In this document: positions 1-10,258 of the stretch, piece by piece
Layout: the number at the start of each line of letters is the position of its first letter
Position numbering within the stretch: the stretch's first letter is position 1
DNA from: Maniola hyperantus
Lineage: Eukaryota; Arthropoda; Insecta; Lepidoptera; Nymphalidae
Assembly: GCF_902806685.2 (NCBI RefSeq)
Contig: NC_048560.1
Span: forward strand, 1,218,492 to 1,282,491
Length of the DNA stretch: 64,000 nt
Direction of reading: 5' to 3'
Position numbers and translations under genes: made by a program
The notes under the pieces: generated by a model
The model's input: only the letters and a program-made list of their open reading frames with translations
The model's database searches: none
What the model was told of the DNA's origin: nothing

Positions 1-760
1 TTCGCCCGCGTAGATTTAGGTTTTTAAAGATCCCGTATAGCCTATGTCACTCAGGAATAATGTAGCTTTCTACTGGTGAAAGAATTTTTAAAATCGGTTC
101 AGTAGTTCTAAAGATTACCCCCTACAAACAAACTTAACGACATTACCTCTTTATATAATACAACGGGCCGTGCAGCAGAAATCGTAATATTTTAATTTCG
201 CCATAACTTCAAAACCAAACGTCCAATTTTAATCATTCAAAGACCAAATATTATCTCCATAAACTGTTCTTAGTGATGAAATTTATTTTGATAAGGATTA
301 ATAGCATGAGTAAAATAAACGCGTTTAAATGTAGTCCAAAAAAAATTCAAGATTTTTAAATAAAAAAATGGTTGCTGTGCCTCACTCGACATAGATGGGT
401 ATAGTGTGTCGCGGACTTTTTTGTAGATATTTATAAGATCTACAATTAATTAGAACATTTTATGGTTCTATCTTTTATAGTTTAGGCAGCGTACGCAAAA
501 TAAGTAACTTTTCTGGTTGATTTTTTACACCTTGTGTCCGAAAAACCCAAATATCTTACGGAACCCTATTTTTTTCCAAAATAAAATATAGCCTATGTTA
601 CTCGTGGATAATGTAGCTTTCGAATGGTGAAAGAATTTTTAAAATCGGTCCAGTAGTTTTTGAGCCTATTCAGTACAAACAAACAAACAAACAAACAAAC
701 AAACAAACAAACAAACAAACAAAGTTTTCCTCTTTATAATATTATAGTGTAGATTTGTGT
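1..760. repeat. Degenerate interspersed repeat, two related copies, with (CAAA)n tract
   Basis: No gene is visible here. Two stretches (about 40-115 and 580-670) share the same wording: a 'tagcctatgt' segment, 'aatgtagctttc', then 'gaatttttaaaatcggt' and 'cagtagtt'. The second copy runs into a (CAAA)n microsatellite at about 674-723. The wording resembles the body of the Helitron-like repeats found later in the window, but no clean ends are seen. Confidence 0.5.
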
Positions 761-835
761 TTTGTTTTCGAAGCGCCACACCGAGCGCACCGGGAATTAA
801 AATTGAGACTGTCTGTGTCAGGTTGCTTAGCTGCT

Positions 836-1010
836 CGATTGCGGTAGAAAGACAGCTACAATGTCACGATCGCAATCACCTCTGATTGGTTGACGCTCGC
901 TCACTATTGGCTACAACGCATTGTTGCAACAAGAACAGCACAAATTCAGCCAATCACAACATTTGAGATTGTAATAATGATTGATACAGGTTTTACGAAA
1001 TCGCCCTACC
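836..1010 (+). repeat. MITE-like repeat, copy 1 of 3
   Basis: The segment contains 'gattgcggtag', 'cacgatcgcaatcacctctg' and 'attggttgacgct'. Closely related copies lie at about 35800-35990 (reverse orientation) and 63450-63615. The 35.8-kb copy sits inside a larger TIR element, so this is probably an internal or related fragment of the same family. A weaker repeat of the 'cagccaatcacaac' part follows at about 1030-1080. Confidence 0.55.
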
Positions 1011-1410
1011 AAAAGAATTCCATATTTCAGCCAATCACAACGATTGCGATTTTAATAATGATTGATGCAGTTTTCCCGCAATTTAGCAGTCAATCAGTCA
1101 GCTTTTTCTTTTTATTATATACCTATTTAGATAGACAATATGAGTAGGTACTTAATATTTAGTTCACATAAGACACCAAATCCACATTCACGGTCAATAA
1201 ATCGCGGGTCCTTTGAAACAGTTTCGCCGTATGAATGGGTGTTCACCCAAGGCTGTCCCAAGCATTGTTTCTACACAATGTTTTATAATGGCGCTATAAG
1301 ACAATCGGCCTCTTTTTACCTATATAGATATTTTTGCTAACAATCGATTGTATTGCTAATCATTATTGGTGATTAGGGTGTAAGAGGCTGTAGAGTCTTT
1401 GTTGACAGGT

Positions 1411-1482
1411 TTGACGACCTCCTGGTGTAGTGGCGAGCGTTATTGTCTTATCATCATCATCATAATCATCATCATCACCGTC
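1411..1482 (+). repeat. SINE head fragment running into (ATC)n microsatellite
   Basis: 'gacgacctcctggtgtagtg' is the tRNA-like 5' end of the SINE family seen complete at 17263-17588. It breaks off after about 35 bases into a (CAT)n tract. A histidine-rich open frame read across the tract is only the microsatellite. Confidence 0.5.
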
Positions 1483-1811
1483 ATTATCAATCCAACGCTG
1501 GCTCACCACAGAAGCATAGGTCAGGATGTAACCACAAATTCACGGTTTCCGGATTTTTTTCTTTACTTAGTGCTATAAGACATTGCTACCTGACCAATGC
1601 AACGTCGTCGTCAGAGTTCATGCCACGTCGTAGGTGGGGCATTGACCTGAGTTTTGCACGCAATACATTGCGGGGTTACAAAATACTAAATCACTAAAAC
1701 TACAAAATGAGGGATATTGTTATCGATATTGGATTGTATTTAGGTAGTATAACAATAAGTTTTTGCTAGCGTTCTGGTTACATCCTATGTTAAGTACACC
1801 CTATGTGGAAG

Positions 1812-1975
1812 GAAAAAAGAGGAGAGGACGACCAAAGAGAAGGATAGATTGCGTTGAAAGAGGATATGCGTGAAAAAGTAGTGGATAATACGTTGACGAA
1901 TGACAGAAGTGAATGGAAGAAGAAGACATGTTGTGCCGACCTCACGTAGCGTGGGATAAGGCAAGGAAGAAGTTC
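1812..1975 (+). mobile_element. LINE 3' fragment (RTE-like ORF2 C-terminus), frameshifted
   Basis: In shifting frames the segment encodes remnants of the usual end of an insect LINE reverse transcriptase: a basic RGRPK-like run, IDCV, then 'EWKKKTCC'-like wording followed by a stop. Several indels break it, so it is a dead fragment. The clade name is from memory of similar C-termini. Confidence 0.45.
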
Positions 1976-2057
1976 TGGTTACACCCTGTATACCTACGCC
2001 TAACCCTAGTAAAGAAGTTTTACGTGCAAAAATCTAATTGGATGTGTTTTATTACAG

Positions 2058-2144
2058 ACCCCTCCACCCCCGCCTATAAGGCCGACCCCGCCGCCGCCGA
2101 CGCGGCCCAACACCTATGTACCACCACCTCCAACACCGACTGAT
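2058..2144 (+). CDS. Orphan proline-rich internal exon (candidate cuticle-protein exon)
   Basis: A 29-codon open frame is exactly bounded by a good acceptor (TTTTATTACAG) and a consensus donor (GTAAGT), phase 0 at both sides. It encodes a Pro/Thr/Arg-rich peptide beginning TPPPPPIRPTPPPP and ending PTPTD. Its GC content is far above the surroundings. Such runs occur in insect cuticle and pro-resilin-like proteins, so it may be an upstream exon of the cuticle gene whose last exons are at 20530-21515: same strand, compatible phase, with the BEL element between. That link is inference. No signal-peptide exon was found upstream, and the alternative is an exon of an unrelated extracellular Pro-rich protein. 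Confidence 0.45.
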
Positions 2145-2637
2145 GTAAGTAACTATTTTACGCCTCCCGCACAAAAGCGGGTATGTGGGACTCACTGGCG
2201 CTGCTATAGCATACCCACTAAAACCCAGCAGTACCGTCCGTGTCAAGTATAAGTCGTCTTAGGCTCAATTTACACCGCCGCGGAATGGAATGGAAGCGTC
2301 AATTTCGCCTCATGATGCGAGAAGGCGCGACTGCGCCTTCAGTCTAGATCTATTACGTGATAAGAGTGGTTGACTTGGATCTTGTTTTTATATCGCTCAT
2401 TTGTGAGGCAGAAGAAGAAGAAAGTGATGAGAAAAGGAAGACCTGTGACCGACCCAACAGACTCCCCGTGCATTTCCCGCGGATTCCACAGACGCCGCCC
2501 ACAGTAGCTTGGGGAATTCTCGAGAATGCGCGAGGATTCCCCGTAAGACTTGCGACCTTTTTTTGGCTCCTATTTAGTTTGTATGTTATACAATTGGCAT
2601 AAAGTTCATTATGCTGTGTACAATTTCGTTGCAAAAA
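2145..2637. other. Non-coding stretch before the BEL element
   Basis: It holds intron-like sequence after the proline-rich exon, a short 'ggctcaatttacacc' match to the MITE at 37.5 kb, and an imperfect hairpin near 2511-2542 (ggggaattctcg / cgaggattcccc). No coding unit could be supported. Confidence 0.4.
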
Positions 2638-2642
2638 GTCGC

Positions 2643-4995
2643 TGTTCCGTATGGTTAGATAGGAACTAGTAAAAAAATCTAGAGGTGCTCAACTCAATTT
2701 GAGCTTTACGCACTGCCAGTTCAGACTGAACTACAGGAGTAATCGCTACTTAAGGTTTTAAAAGGATAGTAGTTTTCACGGGTTTACACACGAGACTAAT
2801 CTCGAATCAAACATCATTACGTATTTATTATGAAAAAATAAAAATCAGTCACACGTATGACAACTGACAAAACACTGTCCGTTAGACAAATGAACATAAG
2901 ACACAATTATATTATATAAATAAGTGACACAACTTATTATATCAATTTATAAATGACAACATTATGAATAAATTACACAAAAACACAATAGTATTACTAA
3001 TGGCAGGGTAATACAGTTTTAAAATTATAAACAAAGTATAGGTACACGAGTTATCTTAATAATTATATACAACACACATACGTTAGAAATGATCACTTAC
3101 TATTAAGTTCTCATATACGCAAGTTCGTATAATTTTCATAACTGAATAGTTGTAAGCTTTCAGATTATGAATACGGACATTAATACAACCTAAAGTAGTT
3201 GGATCTCATAGGACACGATCGTACAATTAAACTTTAGACCTAATAGTTGTAAGTTATTAAGTCATATAAAAAACCTACCTGGTTTAACAAAGACTAAATA
3301 GTAAACATCGGTTATGTACGACACGATTATCGTTCACTCGAATGTTAACACTCAGTTTAAACGACGACTGAACGAAAAAGGTTGGGAACCGACGCTTATT
3401 ATTCACTCGAAATGGTAACAGGCTTGATATAAATGTTGACCGACAGTCGATACATAAAAAAAACATAGAACACTGTTCCACCGCATCAGCCGGTCTGAAT
3501 ACGGAATCTTAGAGCCTATACTGCTAACACAAGGCCTGTGCCGCAGCCTTCTTTACAACGTTTCACTTTTAATTTAATTAACTCGACTGTCGCTACACTT
3601 TTATAAACACACTGCCTGTGGAATAAAGTATGATTAGTTTATCAACTAAAAACCAATACACATAATGGTTAGTACATAAGGGTTAGCACATAAAGATTAG
3701 TACGTAAGCATTAGTTACACAATACTAAACATTAGCTAGAACAAATGCAAATAAAGGTTAGTACATAAAGGTTAACACATAATGGTTAATACATAATGGT
3801 TAATACATAATGGTTAATACATAATGGTTAATACATAAGCCATCACATTAAAGTTATATAGATATGTAGTACTTCTCACTACATGACTTCAAAATGGCCG
3901 ACGGAAAAGTTCAATTCAAAATGGCCGCCGGAAAAGTTCATTTAAAAATGGCCGTCGGAAAAATTTACTTGTAACTCACTAAGAGACACTGAACTTATTA
4001 ACACTTGGGGGGCTATATGGTTTTTTAAAAACCTTTTGGTCGTAGCGGATACCTGAAGCACTCCACCCGTCGCTGTTGCGAACCCCTCACCACTGTTATC
4101 CTTAAGATAAGTGGCAGGTTCAACTCTCGACGTCGTTGCTGCTGTCCACCGTGTTCCGCCCGCTGTGGCCGAGGACCTTCCACGATGACCCTTAGGCCAG
4201 ATGGTTGGTTGGCTGCTTGTGGTTGCATGGGCATGCGCCGTGCACCTGCACGCTGCTGCACTGTAGCTGACCGTGGGTGGTAAGGATCACGGCTCAGCTG
4301 TGAGATGGTTGCTATTGGAGGGCTATTACGGTGAGGAAAGATGCTGTAGATGTCAGCTGTTGCTTGCTATGCTACAACAAGAACAGGTACCGGCTGACTC
4401 GGTTCACTCACCCTTCGCAGTAGTTCAGCTGATCACAGCTGGGGTTTGATGACCTGGCTACCAGCTGACCATGTAAGGTCAATGACCTGGGCTACCAGCT
4501 GACCATTTAGGGTCAATGACCTGGGCTACCAGCTGACCGCAGCTGGTGTCACTTGCCTCGGTTTTGAAGAGAGGCCACTGACCAGCCTAAGCTGATCTTT
4601 ACCTAGCTACTTAGCTATTTAGAAGAGGTACTTTCCCTATCACTGCCCTATTCTAGCACTTTCACTTGTATTACACTGAGACCGAAAACTTGAGAACGAA
4701 TAATGCGTAAAAATCACGCCTTAATATTTACATATTTTGCCTTAGTAAGTACCTCCTCTAATGAGCCAATAAATTGTACTAACCAATTATGCATAGATTA
4801 TGCGACGTTGCCGCTTTATTTCGACTCGCCCTTGGCACATTCCATGCATTTTCCGACACGAGGCATGCCTTCTCTTTCTGACAATTACTTACTTTCTCTC
4901 TCTACCGAGATACTGTCTCAGATTCGGCTGATCTCGTGTCGGTCCGTTGCTATGGTTACCGAGCGTCTCCCGCGCAGTTTAGCTTGTCCGTAACA
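2643..4995 (-). repeat. 3' LTR of the BEL/Pao element
   Basis: This LTR is unusually long and contains internal tandem repeats: four 14-bp GGTTAATACATAAT units near 3780-3840 (three in the other LTR), three AAAATGGCCG-centred units at about 3890-3965, and a repeated GACCTGGGCTACCAGCTGACC block at about 4440-4550. Open frames inside it, on either strand, have no recognisable domain. Against the other LTR it lacks a 14-bp insertion and has several one-base homopolymer differences. Confidence 0.93.
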
Positions 4996-5005
4996 TCCTC
5001 CCCCC
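4996..5005 (-). promoter_or_regulatory. Polypurine tract of the BEL/Pao element
   Basis: On the minus strand GGGGGGAGGA directly abuts the start of the 3' LTR, the expected place for the plus-strand DNA primer of an LTR retrotransposon. Confidence 0.8.
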
Positions 5006-5021
5006 GGCGCAGGCTCCCTCC

Positions 5022-6383
5022 CTACGTGGGAGCCGCAGCCCCTTCTATAATTGGGAGGACAGCTAACTTACGTGTTGGCCTACGAAACACGCCTCCTGAT
5101 GTTCTTATGTCTGCACATCGGACTTCGCCGTCGGGCCCGGGGTACACCTGCTCTATTATCCCTCTAGGCCACACGTTGCGCGGCAACTTGTCGTCTACAA
5201 CGACGACGAGGTCTCCTTGCTGGAGTTGTCGTAAGCTTTGAGCGGCACTGCCGCGCGGGACTAACGTTGGTAAATACTCACGTATCCAACGCCTCCAGAA
5301 CTCGTCTGCTAGCGCCTGAGCTGCTCGCCAAGTCCTCTTGTCTGCTTGCTGACATGGGCCCACTACGGGTAACCCTGATGACGATCCAATGAGGAAATGG
5401 TTCGGAGTCAATGCCTCTGGGTCTTTATGACTTACCGACACATGTGTTAGGGGACGAGCATTCACTGAATACTCGGCTTCCACCAGCAGAGTCTGCAGTG
5501 TCTCCTCCTTTGGAGACTTCTCGTTCAAGGTGGCACTTAGGGCTGTTTTCACCGAGCGCACCAGTCTCTCCCATGCTCCTCCTTGGTTTGGGGTACCTGG
5601 TGTTATAAATTTCCATGATATCATCTTACTTAGGCAGAACTCCCTGAGTGGCTCTGCCCACTCCTCGACAGCGGCTTTTCTTACTCTGCATCGTTGACAA
5701 CTGTGGGCGACTGCTCGTACGGAAGGTCGTAGCTGTAAGATCCAATAACGTTGCCTTAGATCGTTCACGACTCTTTCATTGCCTGCGTGGCCTGCAGCCT
5801 CGTGTTCCTTTTGGATCAGCATTCGTGTGAGCTGATGCCGTCCGTCTAAAATGATCGGCTGCTTTTGATCTTGTGTTACCGGTGCGGCGTTAATCCGCCC
5901 GCGCAGCCTTAGCAGTCGATCTGACCCATACTCTGGGTCCAGTTTATATAGGCGGCTGGAACGGGGTATCTTCTCCCCCCGTTTCAGCAGCTGTATCTCA
6001 GAGGCGAAGCTGTCTACTTGGGCTCTTTCCAGCCATAGCTTTTCCGCCATTTGAAGATCACGTACCTCTAGTTGTTTGCTCATCTTTCTCCATTTTGCTG
6101 CAATGTAGATTACTCGTGCCGTAGCTCCTATCAGCACGTTCCATTTGCTAATCCGGTTAATATCCTGCATAGCGTCCCAATGTGGCGGTCTTGACTGGCT
6201 TACATGATACACGAGGACTTCCTCCTCGGGCTCCCCCCGCTCAGGGGTTGGTTCTTTCGGCCACTCGGATGATGGCTGCTGTAGAAACTGCGGTCCCTCC
6301 AGCCACTCCGACCGGGCCCCGCTGCGTACTCTGAACGCGTCGCGTCGTCCGCTGGGTTGCTTTTCGTTGGCACCCAACGCCAT
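5022..6383 (-). pseudogene. BEL/Pao integrase region, catalytic core deleted
   Basis: The frame encodes the end of the RNase H connection, then an HHCC zinc motif (HEAAGH ... CQRC), and soon after the conserved 'GGAWERLVRSVK' of the integrase core. This is followed by LTPNHFLIG and the C-terminal domain with 'GDLVVVVDD' and 'WPRGII'. In BEL/Pao integrases roughly 100 or more residues, including the first two acidic catalytic residues, separate the zinc motif from GGAWERL. Here the gap is only about 30 residues. Only the glutamate of the DDE triad remains, so strand transfer should be impossible. The N-terminal part overlaps a frame change from the upstream RNase H. Confidence 0.85.
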
Positions 6384-8105
6384 TGTTCTGGTTTAGTCAG
6401 TTCGGCTATCTCTCCTAGCCGATGTGCTACAAATGGTGTATAACGTTTAGCATTGGTTCTCACCCATATGAGACTGTTCTGGAATTCCGACCAGAATGTG
6501 GTACTGGCTGCCTCCCAGCGATTGTCCACTTTTCACTGCCTCTGCAAGTCGTGCACCGATAACAGCTGCTTGTAATTCCATCCGGGGAATACTATACCTT
6601 TAGTGGTGCTACCTTGGCTTTTGCCGATGCCAGCCGTACGATCACGGCGTCCTCTGGTCCTTCTATCTGCCAATATGCCACGGCTGCATATGCCAGCTCG
6701 CTGGCATCGCAGAATATGTGAAGATGTCGCTTCTGGCCCTCCTTGTGCTTATCGTAGCATCGTGGCAACCGCAGCTGTTCAATGTTGTGTAGACCTTGCA
6801 TCCATGTGACGAACTCACCTGCTTGTTCCTTTGGGATAGGCTCGTCCCATCCGATGTCCAGACGCCAGAGTGACTGTAGCATAATCTTTGCTACTATAGT
6901 ATACGGACTCAAGAACCCGAGCGGGTCGTAGATTGACATGACCGCGCTTAGCGTTTCCCGTTTCGAAGGAGCTCTTACTGTTTCCTTAACCTCCTTCGGC
7001 ACTCTTGGCATCCTTGTGTTAAAACCCAGTTCATCCTGCTGGGCATCCCAGACAAGCCCTAACGTTCGCTCCTCGCTTTCTTTTCCTATCATTAGTTGAG
7101 TATGCGCTCGCGATCGCAACTCAACCGGAAAGCTATTTAATATACCTTGTTCATTGGAGCTCCAATCTCGCAGAATGAAGCTGGCTTGTTGGTGCACGTA
7201 GTCCACCTCCTGCACCGCTTTTATGGCTTCCTCCTTACTCGGGAAGCTATCTACGAAGTCGTCCATGTAATGACTTGTAGTTATGGCGGCGAATGCTGCA
7301 GGATGTGTCTCTCTGAACTCCTCAGCGTTCAGGTTGCGGACACTGTGTGCTAAAAATGGGGAACATGTAGCCCCGAATATTAAAGATGTCATCTTATACC
7401 TTTTCGGCGGCTCACTTCTATTGTTACCCCTCCATAAAAACATCTGAGATGGCTGATCTTCAGACCTCACCTTGATCTGTAAGAACATCTCTTGAATGTC
7501 TGCCGTTACTGCTACAGGCTCTTCCCGGAATCTGTACAATATTCCTGGCAGGGACTGTAGGAGGTCCGGTCCTTCCAGTAACATGTCATTCAAGCTACTC
7601 CCTGGCTGCATGCGGCGGGCGATCAACACTAACCTGAGTTTTCCTGGTTTGTTAGGGTTTCTAACTCCAAAGTGAGGTAGAACCAGGCGTTACACTCTTC
7701 TTCTTCGGTGCCGCTACATTCCGTCGCATATCCCTTCTGCAGCAGGTTTCCCACTTGTTCCATGTAGCCTTCTCCGAACGCTGCATCGCGGTCCATTTTC
7801 TTTTCAATGCCTTTCAAGCGCTTAAAGGCATTGAAAAAGCTGGGTGGCATCCTTACCTTGTTTGATCGCCACGTTAGTCCAACTTCGAATCTTGGTCCAT
7901 TTCGTCGGGCTGTAACCTTAAACAACTCGACGGCCCGTTCGTTTTCCGGCTTTTCCTTCTTGGCCAAGCTCACTCCCAACGCATCTAAGTCGAAGTGGCT
8001 TTTCACTAAGCCATGAAGCGCTTCATCCTCGCTGTTCTGACTACGGTGATGAAGATGATGAACCGCCTCTCTCGGTTCATCCTTTGCACCCGGGTTGGGT
8101 CCCAT
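6200..8105 (-). pseudogene. BEL/Pao reverse transcriptase and RNase H, frameshifted
   Basis: The RT entry region (7629-8105) reads RLKGIEKKMDRD and breaks by one missing base just at the 'HFGVRNPNKPGKLRLV' motif, which continues in the next frame. The main RT block (6592-7629) contains SLNDMLLEGPDLL, ADIQEMFLQI, FGATCSPF and the catalytic box YMDDFVDS. RNase H/tether sequence follows in two further frames with ELQAAVIGARLAEA, PFVAHRLGEI and 'WVPTKSNPADDATR'. At least three frame changes interrupt what is normally a single polyprotein. The catalytic YMDD itself is intact. Confidence 0.88.
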
Positions 8106-8179
8106 AATTACCCACCCGAGGCTCGTGAGGCAAGCTTTAGGTGCCTCTCTACTTCCTTCACGTAATGTCCTTGTGACAA

Positions 8180-8503
8180 TTAAGTGCTTGATTTTATCAG
8201 TAGTCCCACTGTTTGGCTGCTGATTTCATCACTTACCGCATTGATCCCATGGAGTTTGAGCTTTCTCGTCGGCCCTTCTGCACCTACGACGGCCGCCACT
8301 TTCCCGTCTACCAAGGTTATGGTTGATCCCTCATCCAATAGAGCATACGTATCCAACGTTCCCTTGGGACCTCTAATGGTGACGGGGCATATCTTCAGTA
8401 GCACCGTGCTTTGACTTGCCATTGTGTTCATCACTGAAGCTGTGGCGGCTCCCCCGACGGCCCTTGTATTTTTGTGCAGAGGTGGTGATGGGGTTGTTGA
8501 CAC
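8180..8503 (-). pseudogene. BEL/Pao aspartic protease segment
   Basis: The segment contains 'TYALLDEGSTITLVDG', the Pao-type protease active site, in which the usual D-T/S-G is replaced by DEGS. It is open for about 107 codons, but is out of frame with the gag zinc-knuckle region before it and with RT after it. Confidence 0.8.
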
Positions 8504-10183
8504 CCATTAACCCCACACCTACTGGCCTTGCATCCCTCGCGACGGTGGTTAGCTCGTAGGCACTGAAAGCATACCTGCGCTTCCCTTGCAAACTTCCATC
8601 GATCACCTATGTCCTTAGTTATAAGTCGGGGACAAGTCGGTAAGTGGTGCTCCCCTCCACATGCGACACACGACGGCTTAGCGGGATGCTGCTTAGCCGT
8701 GGCCTTGGCAGCGAAGTATACCCTCTTTGTCGCGGATGCGCCTCTTCCTCGCGATGTATACCTCGCTCCCCTACTAAACGTCTCCGATGAGTGACTATTC
8801 GTGTTGAGTTATAAGCTAAATGCTTCATTCTTTGTCGGCGTCCAATTCAATGAACCTGGTCAGCACTAAGATCTCTGGTTCACCTATACCGCCGTACTCA
8901 TGCGCATATGGTGCAAACCTGCTTCTGGTAATCTCGTCTAGCTTGTTGAGAACCTCCACTACCAGTTGGGGGTTAAACAGATGTTCCCGCCGAATATCCG
9001 CCTCCCGGAGTGCAGCTATTATGTTCGTCAGCGCAATGGAGAAGTCCTCCAACTCCATGGCTGTTGTTGGTGCTTTAAGTTTGCGAATTTTTACCACTGC
9101 CTGTCTGGCGATCGCGTCGGGTCTGCCAAAAGTCGAATCTAACGACCTCATAATGCGCTCAGGATCTGGATCTCTAGAATTCAACAAACTTGATACAGCA
9201 TCCCGAGCCTTACCTTGTAAGCTGTTTCTTAATCTCGTAACGTTCTCTATTGCTGAGAACTTGAAGTGTTCGGTGCTATGCATCATCGCGATTTTTGAAG
9301 CCATTCCATTCGTTTGCTTCACCAGAGAACTTGGGTAATTCCGTCAACTCACGGAGTAGCGGCCTTCTGGTCGCTACCTTGTTTATTGAAGCAGCTAACC
9401 GATCAATATCGGTCTTCGGCTGCTCCTCGGCCGGTGCCGGGTGTGGGGAACACGTGGGCAGGATCCTTGGCTGATCCCACTCCACTTTCCTGTCCGGTTT
9501 TGTCCTAACCGGCAGGTGCACTGCTGTACGCGTCTCGTGTCGCCGAGAAACCTCAACGTTGCAGGCGATGCCACTGCTCCCACTTCAGGCGGTGCTCCTT
9601 GACGCTGCTCTGTTTGATTTAGCCATTCTTGTACGCGCCTTAGCACCGGTGCTGTCGGCGCCGCCTCCGTGTTGGGCCCGTCCCCAGCAGCGTCTTCTCC
9701 ATTGAATGTAGATACACGACGAGCCAGTCGTTTACGTAATAATTCTATTTCGTACCTTTTTTCAATCTCCAATCGTCCTTCTTCAAAAGCCCAATCGGCT
9801 TCCTGTTTACTCATTGCAGTTGCCTCAGACTGCAGTGATGCCGGCGGCGTTGAAAGGGGGGGTTGCCTTATCCCCTCCCGAAGTGGTTCCAAGTTTTCGG
9901 TCTCAGTAATACGTACCCCTTCCTTCGTAGCTCGCTGACATGGTTTCTTCATCACGGCGGTCTGTTCTGGAGCTGGCAACCTGCTAACGGAAGGTAAATC
10001 TAATCTTTGCTTACCCAGTCCTGTAGGTGCCGGAGTCTGTCCACCCTCAGTGGACGGCTCATCTTCTGGCCTCGTTCTTTGCTCCATAGTTCCAGAAATG
10101 GTTGGTGCGTCCTCAGTACGCATCTCGTCGATTTCGTGCCCAGGCCCCTTCTCTTCTCCGGCTTGACCGCGCGTGACGACCAT
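8440..10183 (-). pseudogene. BEL/Pao gag, frameshifted
   Basis: It begins with ATG (MVVTRGQAG) shortly after the PBS. A charged, coiled-coil-prone stretch around EADWAFEEGRLEIEKRYEIE is followed, in a second frame, by LPKFSGEANEWNGFK. In a third frame come RLRNSLQGKARDAVSSLL and VVEVLNKLD, both standard for Pao gag. A fourth frame (about 8470-8690) carries two Cys/His knuckles, CVACGGEHHLPTC and a longer CFQCLRANHRREGC unit. The repeated frame changes mean no intact capsid protein is encoded. Confidence 0.85.
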
Positions 10184-10235
10184 TCTATCCTGAAAATAAA
10201 CACGTGAAACAAAACTATCCTTTTTGTGTCCAGAG

Positions 10236-10253
10236 ATCCGGTTCGAAGGACCA
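10236..10253 (-). promoter_or_regulatory. Primer binding site, tRNA-Tyr-like
   Basis: Five bases inside the 5' LTR the minus strand reads TGGTCCTTCGAACCGGAT, complementary to a tRNA 3' end including CCA. From memory it matches the acceptor and T arm of insect tRNA-Tyr with about one mismatch; the tRNA assignment is an inference. Confidence 0.65.
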
Positions 10254-10258
10254 TTTGA

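Noticed and set aside
1443..1697. Histidine-rich frame starting MSYHHHHNHHHH
   Set aside because: It is a translated (CAT)n microsatellite at a SINE head followed by random sequence.
4025..4995. Open frames inside the LTR (4025-4261 minus, 4703-4993 plus, and the same in the other LTR)
   Set aside because: They are present in both LTRs, show no domain and fall in tandem-repeat or AT-rich text; no evidence of an LTR-encoded protein.
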